A program made the position numbers and the translations under genes. A stretch of DNA of 23,636 nt from Minisyncoccota bacterium (GTDB lineage: Bacteria > Patescibacteriota > Minisyncoccia > Minisyncoccales > Minisyncoccaceae), in contig JAQVLF010000003.1 in NCBI GenBank assembly GCA_028704295.1, positions 1 through 23,636 on the forward strand, given 5' to 3'. This document shows positions 1 through 7,126 of the stretch, one piece after another (within the stretch, counting starts at the first letter, position 1; each line of letters begins with the position of its first letter). The notes under the pieces were generated by a model. The model was not told the DNA's origin. It worked only from the letters and a program-made list of their open reading frames with translations, and did no database searches.

Positions 1-141
1 AGCGTACAGGCTAGATTGAGAGTGTTAGTTAAAAAACTATTGAATAAGTATAAATATCCCCCAGATAAGCAGGAAAACGCTACAAAGACTGTTTTAGAAC
101 AAGCTGAGGTTTTGTGTAAAGATTGGGGAGTAGAGGATTAA
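1..141 (+). CDS. hsdR: Type I restriction enzyme R subunit, C-terminal end (partial)
   Basis: An open frame enters from the left edge and ends with TAA at 139-141, leaving 46 residues. The tail reads ARLRVLVKKLL, then KYPPDKQENATKTVLEQAE and a final DW. This pattern (helix, 'YPPD', then '(T)VLEQAE..W') is what I know from the extreme C-terminus of HsdR, the helicase/endonuclease subunit of type I restriction-modification complexes. That region lies in the C-terminal helical domain that contacts the methyltransferase part of the complex. No catalytic motif falls in the visible piece. The hsdM and hsdS genes would be expected upstream, outside the window. The call rests on a short stretch, but the match is characteristic. 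Confidence 0.8.
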   Translation, partial: SVQARLRVLVKKLLNKYKYPPDKQENATKTVLEQAEVLCKDWGVED

Positions 142-180
142 GTAAGTTTAAATTTTATAAAGACCGTGTTAGCATTATAA

Positions 181-228
181 TATCTAGCCCCTAGGGATTA
201 TGGTGGTTTCTTTGCTAGGGGTTAGATA
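181..228 (+). terminator. Long hairpin between hsdR and the Mrr gene (terminator or leader structure)
   Basis: TATCTAGCCCCTAG (181-194) pairs with CTAGGGGTTAGATA (215-228): 14 base pairs with one G-U, and a 20-nt loop. No T-run follows, so it is not a canonical intrinsic terminator. A perfect TATAAT at 176-181 touches the first stem base and has no good -35. The hairpin could therefore end the hsdR transcript, form the 5' end of the next transcript, or be a protein-binding palindrome. Confidence 0.45.
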
Positions 229-253
229 AATAAATTAAATAATAAATAGTATT

Positions 254-1147
254 ATGTCAAAAACTAGAGATTTAGCAGCAACAATTATTTTCGAAGCATT
301 TAAAATCTTAAAGGATGCTGGTGGGGAGCTTCGTGGAAAAGAAGTAATGGAAAAAATAGAAAAAACAATACCTTTAGATGATTGGGCAAAGGAAACATAT
401 GAAAAAACTGGCAATATAAGATGGCAGTCTATTCTTCACTTCTATACGATTGACTGTATCAAATCAGGATTTTTAGAAAAAGAAAAAGGAATTTGGATAT
501 TAACAAAAGAAGGAGAAGAAGCAATAAAATTAGGATCCGTAGAATTACTAAATAAAGCAACCAAATTATATAGAGAATGGGATGCAAACAGAAAAGATAA
601 GGAAGGTATTGATCAAGAAGATTTAGAATTAGATGCTGAGCCAGATCAATTACAAAAAGCAAATTTAGAACAATTAGAAGAAAAATCTATTGATGGATTA
701 AGAAAATATCTTATAAGTAAAAATCCTTATGAATTTCAAGATATAGTAGCTGCATTGTTGCGTGCAATGGGTTATTATACGCCATTTGTCTCTCCGAAAG
801 GAAGAGATGGCGGAATAGATGTTATTGCATATCAAGACCCATTAGGGACTAAAACTCCAAGAATTAAAGTTCAAGTAAAACATAGGCCTGATGCAGCTAT
901 AGCAGTTGATGAAATAAGACAATTAGTAGGGCTATTAAATGACAATGGAGATGTAGGATTATTTATTACTTCTGGAAGATTTACGTCGGAAGCAGAAAAT
1001 TTTTCAAGAACATCTCATAAGCATATAGAACTAATAGATTTCGAGAAATTTATAACTTTATGGCAAGAATTTTATGATAAATTGACAGATGAAGATAAAA
1101 ATAGATTACCATTATATAAGATATATTTTTTAGGTTCAAATGAATAA
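254..1147 (+). CDS. mrr: Mrr-family restriction endonuclease
   Basis: This 297-residue protein has the two-part layout of Mrr. Residues ~8-95 look like the Mrr N-terminal winged-helix DNA-binding region. A charged linker (~105-148) follows, then a PD-(D/E)XK catalytic domain (~152-272). Visible active-site elements are E160 in the first helix, the RDGGID run (184-189, catalytic D189) and QVK (207-209). Mrr proteins are type IV-like enzymes that cut DNA carrying modified bases; here that activity is inferred from the family. The gene follows hsdR and is 3 nt from the next ORF, so it probably heads a short operon. No Shine-Dalgarno sequence precedes the ATG. The domain call is secure; the modification it recognises is unknown. 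Confidence 0.88.
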   Translation: MSKTRDLAATIIFEAFKILKDAGGELRGKEVMEKIEKTIPLDDWAKETYEKTGNIRWQSILHFYTIDCIKSGFLEKEKGIWILTKEGEEAIKLGSVELLNKATKLYREWDANRKDKEGIDQEDLELDAEPDQLQKANLEQLEEKSIDGLRKYLISKNPYEFQDIVAALLRAMGYYTPFVSPKGRDGGIDVIAYQDPLGTKTPRIKVQVKHRPDAAIAVDEIRQLVGLLNDNGDVGLFITSGRFTSEAENFSRTSHKHIELIDFEKFITLWQEFYDKLTDEDKNRLPLYKIYFLGSNE

Positions 1148-1150
1148 AAC

Positions 1151-1831
1151 ATGATAACCGTTTTATTTATTTTAATTTTACTAATGTTTAATGAGGAGAT
1201 TTTATTATTATTTTATTTAGATGATTTAATTAGTATGCAATTTTTTATAGATTTTTTTTGGCCCTTTTTATGTAGTTTATTAACAGGATTTCTTGTTTAT
1301 TGGGTTTTGAAAATTAAGGATATATATCATTGGTCTAGTTCAAGGAAAAGAATTTTAAAAATTTTAGATTCGATCTTAGTATCGGCATTTACAAGCGTTA
1401 GGCTTGCAGCGGGGTTGAAGTATCGTAATTTTTCTGATTCGAAAGAAGATTATATCATTTTTTTGAGCAAAGAATTTGGAAAAGATAATGAGTATAAAGA
1501 ATTAAGAGATAGATTAGAAAATATGAATGAAGAAAGGAGAAAAATACTTATTTCAAACATTAGAAATTTACAGGAGTCTTTACGTTTTTTCATTACAATT
1601 TTTATAAGTTTTCGTAATTCAGATAATTGGCATATTGAAAAAATTTTTGAACTTAATGAAAAAATTGAAAAAGCCTCTGTTCTTTATATTACTTTTCCAG
1701 AAATTTGTTATAAAAAAGATAAAACAACAAAAATGATTAAAGATATTGCAATTTCTGATGTTATTAAATTAACAGATTTTATTTTTAATTTTAGAGAGGA
1801 ATTTTATAAAAAGAATAAAAAATATCTTTAA
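1151..1831 (+). CDS. Unknown protein with N-terminal membrane segments, defence cassette
   Basis: I do not recognise this 226-residue protein. Residues 3-22 and about 30-54 are strongly hydrophobic, giving one hairpin or two membrane helices. A basic helical cytoplasmic part follows (SSSRKRILK near 62-70), then a long charged amphipathic region. No enzymatic motif is visible. It sits 3 nt after the Mrr gene and 4 nt before a second nuclease gene, so it is almost certainly co-transcribed with both. A membrane partner between two nucleases could be a sensor or an abortive effector, but that is inference from position only. It could also be an unrelated passenger. Confidence 0.6.
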   Translation: MITVLFILILLMFNEEILLLFYLDDLISMQFFIDFFWPFLCSLLTGFLVYWVLKIKDIYHWSSSRKRILKILDSILVSAFTSVRLAAGLKYRNFSDSKEDYIIFLSKEFGKDNEYKELRDRLENMNEERRKILISNIRNLQESLRFFITIFISFRNSDNWHIEKIFELNEKIEKASVLYITFPEICYKKDKTTKMIKDIAISDVIKLTDFIFNFREEFYKKNKKYL

Positions 1832-1835
1832 ATTT

Positions 1836-2648
1836 ATGACAAATAAGAAAATAGAAGAAATAATGAAAAAAAGTGGAAATGTGTTTCATTCTCAAGTGGT
1901 AAAAGCTCTTCGTGATAAAGGATGGTTTGTGACAGTAAGTCCATATTATAGTGATAATTTCACTGATAAGCCTCGTGAAATAGATATAATTGCTGAGAAA
2001 AAGTTTGATGCCATATCTCATTTTGGAAATTGGTTGGGAACAGTTAATGTTCGTTTATTTATCGAATGTAAATATGTGGCCAATCATAATGTTTTTTGGT
2101 TTGACAATATAGATAAAAATAAAATAATTGACAGGATAAGGAGTGACACAAATGTTGATTATTCAGATTTTGATAGAAATAGTAAAAAACATCACTATTT
2201 GGCAGATAGCTTTGTGGCGAAATTGTTTTCATCGGAGAATAATCGAAATGGAGAGAATGAATTGATGGGAAAAGCTATAAATCAAAATCTTAATGCTTTG
2301 GTTTATTATCGTAACAAAACAGATTTTATGCCTGAAGATCCAAAGAGGCCTTATAGTGTTTTACAATCTGTATCTTATCCGATTATTGTTGTGAATTCAT
2401 TTGATAAATTTTTTCGTACAAATATGGAGGACGTTGAAAAAGAAGTTACTTCGATCACAGAACCTTTCAAATTAGAAGTTAATTATGCTTATATAGACAA
2501 AGAAAAGAATGCAAAGAATGAGTATTTTCTTATTGATGTTTTATCTATCGATAATTTAGATGATTTTTTTTCAGATATTGAAGAAAATGAAATTCAAGAG
2601 ATTAGGGAAAAGATTGATTGGGACGATTGTCAAAATGGCAGGCAGTAA
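1836..2648 (+). CDS. PD-(D/E)XK-like restriction endonuclease
   Basis: This 270-residue protein has the core pattern of a PD-(D/E)XK nuclease. An early helix (residues ~14-27) is followed by GWFV, then REID (47-50, candidate catalytic D50), then a strand ending in IECK (76-79, E77 and K79). The usual acidic residue of the first helix appears replaced (Q20), which is tolerated in many such families. The remaining ~190 residues match nothing I know and probably carry target recognition or oligomerisation. It is the last gene of the cassette with the Mrr protein and the membrane protein, spaced 4 nt from the latter. No cognate methyltransferase lies within the cassette, which fits a modification-dependent or abortive enzyme. 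The fold call is fairly firm; the exact role is open. Confidence 0.65.
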   Translation: MTNKKIEEIMKKSGNVFHSQVVKALRDKGWFVTVSPYYSDNFTDKPREIDIIAEKKFDAISHFGNWLGTVNVRLFIECKYVANHNVFWFDNIDKNKIIDRIRSDTNVDYSDFDRNSKKHHYLADSFVAKLFSSENNRNGENELMGKAINQNLNALVYYRNKTDFMPEDPKRPYSVLQSVSYPIIVVNSFDKFFRTNMEDVEKEVTSITEPFKLEVNYAYIDKEKNAKNEYFLIDVLSIDNLDDFFSDIEENEIQEIREKIDWDDCQNGRQ

Positions 2649-2756
2649 TTGGGTTATTTTGTTAGTAATAATAAGTGGTTAATTTCTTTATTTGTGGTTT
2701 CTAAATCTCCAACAGCATTGATCCAGTCAAAAGTTCGGAAATTTCTTTGCCATGTG

Positions 2757-2795
2757 AGCCAATTTAAGAAGCTTTTATCCATAGGCTTCTTTTAA
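2757..2795 (+). terminator. Intrinsic terminator with conserved upstream box (copy A)
   Basis: Box AGCCAATT (2757-2764) is followed by a hairpin whose arms are 2768-2774 and 2783-2789, then TTTT. It ends the cassette 254-2648. The same box-plus-hairpin layout recurs at 6851 and 12497. Confidence 0.6.
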
Positions 2796-2844
2796 TAGCT
2801 TTCATTTACGTTAGAACCTTCCTAATTTACGTCCCTAATTTCGT

Positions 2845-2873
2845 TTGACCAAATGCAATAAATTTCATATACT
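2845..2873 (+). promoter_or_regulatory. Strong sigma70-type promoter for the second defence cassette
   Basis: TTGACC (2845-2850), a 17-nt spacer and TATACT (2868-2873) predict a start near 2880, about 60 nt ahead of the regulator gene. The leader contains TACTA (2903-2907) and, 16 nt later, TAGTA, a possible weak operator half-site pair. The rest of the ~290-nt gap 2649-2941 holds the terminator copy at 2757 and no gene that I can see. Confidence 0.6.
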
Positions 2874-2941
2874 AATTATTGAAGACAAAGTCATTATATC
2901 ATTACTAGTTAACCTAGCTATCATAGTAAAGTTATACGATT

Positions 2942-3150
2942 ATGGCTAAAGAAAAATCCACAATTGGCGAAGATATAAAGAAATACCGAAATAAACTCGG
3001 TATTTCGCAAGATCAGCTTTCGAAAAAGGAAGATTTGGCCTTTCATACTATTGCCAAAATTGAAGCAGGAACAACCCTTAATCCTACCATCGAAATAGTT
3101 AAAAAATTGCGGATGCGCTCGGCGTTTCACTCGATGATTTAATGGAATAG
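2942..3150 (+). CDS. XRE/Cro-type transcriptional regulator, frame broken near the 3' end
   Basis: This is a short single-domain helix-turn-helix protein. The visible pattern is IKKYRNKLGISQDQLSKK, then HTIAKIEAG, the helix 2/3 layout of XRE repressors and of the C proteins that control restriction-modification genes. In the frame as written it stops at 3140-3142 with an un-XRE-like end. One base earlier or later, the DNA encodes IADALGVSLDDLME (stop 3148-3150), the canonical XRE C-terminus. Restoring one A in the A6 run at 3101-3106 joins the two frames and gives 69 residues. The break is either a real one-base deletion, slippage-based control, or a sequence error. The gene lies behind a strong promoter and 4 nt before the membrane protein, so it likely regulates this cassette. 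Confidence 0.75.
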
Positions 3151-3154
3151 AAAT

Positions 3155-3640
3155 ATGGAAATTTTAGAAAAAGCACATAAATATTTGAAAATTACGGTAG
3201 ATATGCGTCGTGATTTTATAATTCAAGCACAAAAATCCGCCGATCAAGGACTTTCATTTATAAAACAAATTATTACTATTTCTGGCGTAATAGCTGGTTT
3301 TGGCTTTACAGCTATTGAAAATATCCATTGTAAGAATTTTTTTATATTTGGTGAATTTTTTCTATTTTTAAATATTTGTTTTGGATTGTATTTTATAAAA
3401 AAATCTTGGTATGAAGATTTTGAAACATTCAAAGTTGATATAAAAAAGATGCACAGTATTGCAGGCATACTAAAGATTGGTTTAGAGCGAAAAGATAAAA
3501 ATAAGGCTCAAGAAGGTCTCGCAGAATTAGAAAAATTTGCTCAACAAGAACGAGACATGGCAAAATTATTCGAATTTTTACCTATGACAATGATTCTTCT
3601 TATACTTATTTCGTCAATTTTTATTCTATTCTCAATATAA
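3155..3640 (+). CDS. Small three-helix membrane protein, unknown function
   Basis: This 161-residue protein has hydrophobic helices at about residues 34-55, 61-81 and 141-160. Between the last two lies a ~58-residue charged helical stretch (KDKNKAQEGLAELEKFAQQE) likely to form a coiled coil in the cytoplasm. I recognise no family. The layout (short N-terminal helix, two membrane helices, soluble coiled coil, C-terminal membrane helix) resembles small effector-type membrane proteins found in conflict systems such as the SLATT group, but I cannot assign it to them. It lies 4 nt after the corrected end of the XRE gene and 8 nt before the methyltransferase gene, so it belongs to that operon. An abortive, membrane-acting role is a guess from context. 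Confidence 0.6.
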   Translation: MEILEKAHKYLKITVDMRRDFIIQAQKSADQGLSFIKQIITISGVIAGFGFTAIENIHCKNFFIFGEFFLFLNICFGLYFIKKSWYEDFETFKVDIKKMHSIAGILKIGLERKDKNKAQEGLAELEKFAQQERDMAKLFEFLPMTMILLILISSIFILFSI

Positions 3641-3648
3641 AAACAACT

Positions 3649-4728
3649 ATGGCAAGATCTTCAAATAAAAATTTAAGGCAAGCTAATAAAGCAAAGAAAG
3701 ATGAGTTTTATACCCAGCTTTCTGATATTGAAAAGGAGCTAAAATATTACAAAGATAAGTTTAAAGGTAAGGTTGTCTATTGTAATGCAGATGATCCATT
3801 TGAAAGTAATTTTTTTAAATATTTTGCTTCCAATTTTAATGTGCTTGGCCTTAAAAAACTTATTGCCACAAGCTATGCGGGGTCGCCTGTTGTTGGCGGG
3901 CAACTATCCTTATTTGATGTAGAAGGCCTAAAGATCGCAAAGAAAAAAGAGCCGCATAAAATTGAAATTAATGAAGTAAAAGATCTTGATGATGATGGGG
4001 CTGTGAACATGGCAGATGTTGAATGGCTTTTGAAACACGATAAAAATGTTGCTACTCCGCTCAAAGGCGACGGAGATTTTAGAAGCGTGGAATCCATAAA
4101 AATTTTAAAAGAAGCGGATATTATTGTCACTAATCCGCCATTTTCTTTATTTCGTGAATATGTTATGCAATTAATGAAGTACAAGAAAAAATTTTTAATT
4201 ATAGGAAACATTAACGCTGTTTCTTACAGAGATATATTCACGCTATTGAAAGAAAATAAACTATGGTTGGGTGCAAGTATTCACAGCGGCGATCGTGAAT
4301 TTAGAGTTCCAGATTATTATCCATTAAATGCCGCGGGGTATAGGGTTGATTCTGAGGGTAATAAGTATATTCGTGTGAAAGGTGTGCGTTGGTTTACTAA
4401 TTTAGACTACAAAGAACGTCATGAGGATTTGTTGCTTTATAAAAAATATTATGGCAACGAAGAAGAGTTTCCAAAATATGATCACTATGATGCGATAAAT
4501 GTTGATGTAACGAAGGATATACCAATGGATTATAAAAAAACAATCGGCGTGCCAATTACTTTCGTGGATAAGTACAATCCAGATCAATTTGAAATCATAG
4601 ATGGTATTGGTAGATATAGTATGTTAACCGGATCTACAGAAAAAACAAAAGGAACATATTTGACAAAAATAAACGGCAAGCCAAAATATGCTCGTGTCAT
4701 TATTAAAAATAAGAAGGTAACAAAATAA
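3649..4728 (+). CDS. Adenine-specific DNA methyltransferase, EcoRI family
   Basis: This 359-residue protein transfers a methyl group from S-adenosylmethionine to adenine N6 in DNA, by family. The N-terminus has KKDEFYTQLSDIEKEL (17-32), typical of EcoRI-type methylases, followed by KVVYCNADDPFESNFF (41-56), probably the SAM-binding region. The catalytic tetrad is NPPF (162-165), followed by SLFREYV. Length is close to M.EcoRI (~325). The target site cannot be read from sequence. No EcoRI-type endonuclease is next to it; the downstream DUF262-HNH gene 5 nt away is the obvious nuclease partner. The methylase would then mark host DNA as self. The family assignment is strong. Confidence 0.9.
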   Translation: MARSSNKNLRQANKAKKDEFYTQLSDIEKELKYYKDKFKGKVVYCNADDPFESNFFKYFASNFNVLGLKKLIATSYAGSPVVGGQLSLFDVEGLKIAKKKEPHKIEINEVKDLDDDGAVNMADVEWLLKHDKNVATPLKGDGDFRSVESIKILKEADIIVTNPPFSLFREYVMQLMKYKKKFLIIGNINAVSYRDIFTLLKENKLWLGASIHSGDREFRVPDYYPLNAAGYRVDSEGNKYIRVKGVRWFTNLDYKERHEDLLLYKKYYGNEEEFPKYDHYDAINVDVTKDIPMDYKKTIGVPITFVDKYNPDQFEIIDGIGRYSMLTGSTEKTKGTYLTKINGKPKYARVIIKNKKVTK

Positions 4729-4732
4729 TCCT

Positions 4733-5815
4733 ATGAAAATACAATTAAAAGAAATCACAGTTCGTGAATTAACAAAAGGTTTTGAAGACAATGCTGAGGC
4801 TGGTGTTGTCGGCTATGGTGGCAAGCTTGATATTCGCCCGCCGTATCAAAGAGAATTTATTTATAAAGATAAACAGAGAGACGCGGTTATTGATACTATT
4901 ACAAAAGAGTTTCCGCTTAATGTGATGTATTGGGCATTTCGTGAGGACGGAAACTTTGAAATTATTGACGGTCAACAACGCACAATCTCAATTTGCCAAT
5001 ATACCGACGGAGATTTTTCAATAAATGGCTTGGCTTTTCATAATTTGCCAAAAGACAAGCAAGAGCAGATTTTGAATTATAAGCTTACTGTTTATCAGTG
5101 TAGCGGAACAGATAGCGAAAAGTTAGATTGGTTTAGAACAATAAACATTGCAGGAGAAAAATTGACCGATCAAGAACTCCGAAACGCAGTTTATTCTGGG
5201 GCCTGGGTTACAGACGCAAAGCGATATTTCAGTAAGAATGGTTGTGTTGCTTACCAGACAGGAAGTGATTACTTAAATGGATCGCCAATTCGTCAGGATT
5301 ATCTTGAAACAGCGATTAAATGGATTTCTGACGGCAAAATTGAAGAATATATGTCGGAACATCAGCACGATCAAAATGCGGCGGCTTTGTGGCGATATTT
5401 TCAAGATGTAATTACTTGGGTAAGCACAACTTTTACTAAAAAAAGAAAATTTATGAAAGGTGTTGAATGGGGCATTCTTTATAATACCTACAAAGACGAA
5501 AAATGCGATACGAAAAAAATTGAAGAAGAGACAGAGAAATTGATACTTGATGATGATGTTACAAAAAAGAGCGGTATCTATCTTTATATTTTAACTCACA
5601 ATGAAAAATATCTTTCAATCCGCGCATTTTCTGACGCAATAAAACAAAAGGTTTATGAAAAGCAAAAAGGTGTTTGTGTAAAATGCAAAGAGTATTTTGA
5701 AATAGAAGAAATGGAAGCAGATCATATAACACCTTGGCATGAAGGTGGGGGAACAACAGATAAAAATTGTCAGATGTTATGCAAAGAATGCAACAGAAGA
5801 AAATCAGGAAAATAA
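4733..5815 (+). CDS. DUF262 domain protein with C-terminal HNH nuclease
   Basis: This 360-residue protein has a DUF262 (ParB/Srx-like NTPase) N-terminus: RPPYQREFIY (35-44), then IDGQQR (78-83), the hallmark motif, then FRTINIAGEKLTDQE. The C-terminus is a zinc-type HNH: C315-x2-C318, the ADH core (D330-H331), H336, and C350-x2-C353 followed by N354. In GmrSD-like type IV enzymes DUF262 powers nucleotide-dependent cleavage by a partner nuclease domain; here both parts lie in one chain. It starts 5 nt after the EcoRI-family methyltransferase and is followed within 11 nt by another gene, so it is likely the restriction component of this system. All HNH ligands are present, so it should be active. 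Confidence 0.85.
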   Translation: MKIQLKEITVRELTKGFEDNAEAGVVGYGGKLDIRPPYQREFIYKDKQRDAVIDTITKEFPLNVMYWAFREDGNFEIIDGQQRTISICQYTDGDFSINGLAFHNLPKDKQEQILNYKLTVYQCSGTDSEKLDWFRTINIAGEKLTDQELRNAVYSGAWVTDAKRYFSKNGCVAYQTGSDYLNGSPIRQDYLETAIKWISDGKIEEYMSEHQHDQNAAALWRYFQDVITWVSTTFTKKRKFMKGVEWGILYNTYKDEKCDTKKIEEETEKLILDDDVTKKSGIYLYILTHNEKYLSIRAFSDAIKQKVYEKQKGVCVKCKEYFEIEEMEADHITPWHEGGGTTDKNCQMLCKECNRRKSGK

Positions 5816-5826
5816 AATTAAAAAGT

Positions 5827-6735
5827 ATGTCTGACACCATTTTCACAGTTGAACTTCCTCTTGTAGAGACAAATGAGGAATTGGAAAAAGTAAAACAGAT
5901 GTATCCAAAATACGATTCATATTTTATAGCAAGTGGTTGTTGTAGAGAAAGACGAGAAAAGTTTGATAAATTATGGAAAAAATATAAACCATACGCCGAT
6001 AGACATTTTCTAAATCAAATCCGCACTAGTTTTCACCAGAGATCATGGGAAATGTATGTTGGTAACGTCCTTTTAGAAAAGAAATTGATAATACAATCAC
6101 AAAACGAAGGACCGGATTTTGTAATTGATAATGTCGCCTATATTGAGTGTGTTGCGCCAACAAAAGGCGATCCCGCCAAACCTGATTCAGTTCCTGAAAT
6201 GTTTGTTGCTACAAAACCAGAAGAATTTCGTGTCCAAGATGTGCCAGTCGATAAAATGATTTTGCGGATAACACAATCAATAAAAGATAAGGCGTTAGAT
6301 CAATATGAAAATTGGAAAAATAAAAATTGGTTTGATTCAAAAACACCCTTTGTTATTGCTGTAAATACTGGTGATCTATCACATATTGAAGACCCAGGTA
6401 TGCCAAATGTGCTGAAAGCATTGTTTGGCTTTCAGTTTATGCAAATAAATGTCAAAACAGGTGCGACCAATTTTTCGCATAGAAATGAGGTTTCAAAGAC
6501 AAACAACGAGCCAGTGCCTGTTAATTATTTTACTAGCGAAGAATTTGGTTTTATTAGTGGTGTTCTTTTCTCTGCTAAAATTGTTCTCAATCACTCCGAA
6601 AATCTGGGCGACGATTGTGTTTTTGTAAATAATCCGTTTGCAAAAAATTCAGTCAATGAATCGTTTGTTAGGCTGTTCAAAAATTGGACAGTAAATAAAG
6701 AAGATGACAAACTAAGTTTGAAGAAGAATTATTAA
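5827..6735 (+). CDS. Uncharacterised protein with degenerate PD-(D/E)XK-like core
   Basis: I chose the ATG at 5827 (302 residues), 11 nt after the HNH gene; an earlier in-frame start at 5767 would overlap that gene by 49 nt. I recognise no named family. A nuclease-like core is visible: E75 in the helix WEMYVGNVLLEKK, then GPDF (95-98, D97), then a strand ending in YIECVAPTKG (105-114, E107). In a standard PD-(D/E)XK enzyme a lysine would stand two residues after E107, where a valine is found; K113 might take over. The rest has long insertions and no other motif. As the last gene of the cassette it could be a second nuclease, a specificity subunit or an inactive scaffold. Confidence 0.6.
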   Translation: MSDTIFTVELPLVETNEELEKVKQMYPKYDSYFIASGCCRERREKFDKLWKKYKPYADRHFLNQIRTSFHQRSWEMYVGNVLLEKKLIIQSQNEGPDFVIDNVAYIECVAPTKGDPAKPDSVPEMFVATKPEEFRVQDVPVDKMILRITQSIKDKALDQYENWKNKNWFDSKTPFVIAVNTGDLSHIEDPGMPNVLKALFGFQFMQINVKTGATNFSHRNEVSKTNNEPVPVNYFTSEEFGFISGVLFSAKIVLNHSENLGDDCVFVNNPFAKNSVNESFVRLFKNWTVNKEDDKLSLKKNY

Positions 6736-6850
6736 AAGCCTTGCAAATTAGCATAGAGCGTTTCCACTTTTCTCTTAATAAGAGAAATACAAAACAGAAA
6801 AATTTCTTTATACTTGTTCGTAATTTTCTTTGAAAAAATTCGGAGCACGT

Positions 6851-6889
6851 AGCCAATTCAGGAAGCCTTTATTTTAAAGGCTTCTTTTT
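6851..6889 (+). terminator. Intrinsic terminator with conserved upstream box (copy B)
   Basis: AGCCAATT (6851-6858), then a perfect 9-bp stem GAAGCCTTT (6862-6870) / AAAGGCTTC (6876-6884) with a 5-nt loop and TTTTT. It ends the methyltransferase cassette. It is the best-formed of the three related terminators. Confidence 0.85.
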
Positions 6890-6965
6890 ATCTTTATTGT
6901 AAGTTGAAACTTTTTGAATTGAATTTATTTTATATATACGATAATATTTTAGTGACAAGTTAAAT

Positions 6966-7121
6966 ATGCAAAAAGCAAAAGAAGAATTATTTAAAAATTT
7001 TAAACACGTACCTCGAAAGATGCTCACATTTATATCCTTTGTTTCATGCCGTTTTTGGATTAGAAAATACTCCTCATCGGCACATAATTTCTATATTTGT
7101 ATCATTTTAATTAAAGAATAA
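6966..7121 (+). pseudogene. Possible small gene remnant with one-base frame break
   Basis: This lies in the ~390-nt gap 6736-7126. From the ATG at 6966 the frame reads a basic start (KAKEELFKNFKHVPRKML) and continues to a stop at 7121 with an unconvincing, Ser/Cys-rich tail. In another frame, 7027-7110 encodes HLYPLFHAVFGLENTPHRH and then a short hydrophobic end, which looks far more protein-like. A one-base loss near 7022-7027 would connect them. I do not recognise the family. It may be a truncated or decayed small membrane-associated protein, or chance. Confidence 0.3.
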
Positions 7122-7126
7122 AAACG

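Noticed and set aside
2649..2941. Hidden gene or CRISPR-like repeat in the gap
   Set aside because: No open frame of useful length and no regularly spaced repeat; the only structure is the terminator at 2757 and the promoter at 2845.
3873..4211. 112-codon open frame on the minus strand
   Set aside because: Antisense to the EcoRI-type methyltransferase including the NPPF region; no independent support.
5767..5826. Earlier start for the gene ending at 6735
   Set aside because: The extension would overlap the HNH cysteines of the previous gene by 49 nt and encodes a basic stretch unlike a protein start; ATG 5827 leaves an 11-nt gap.
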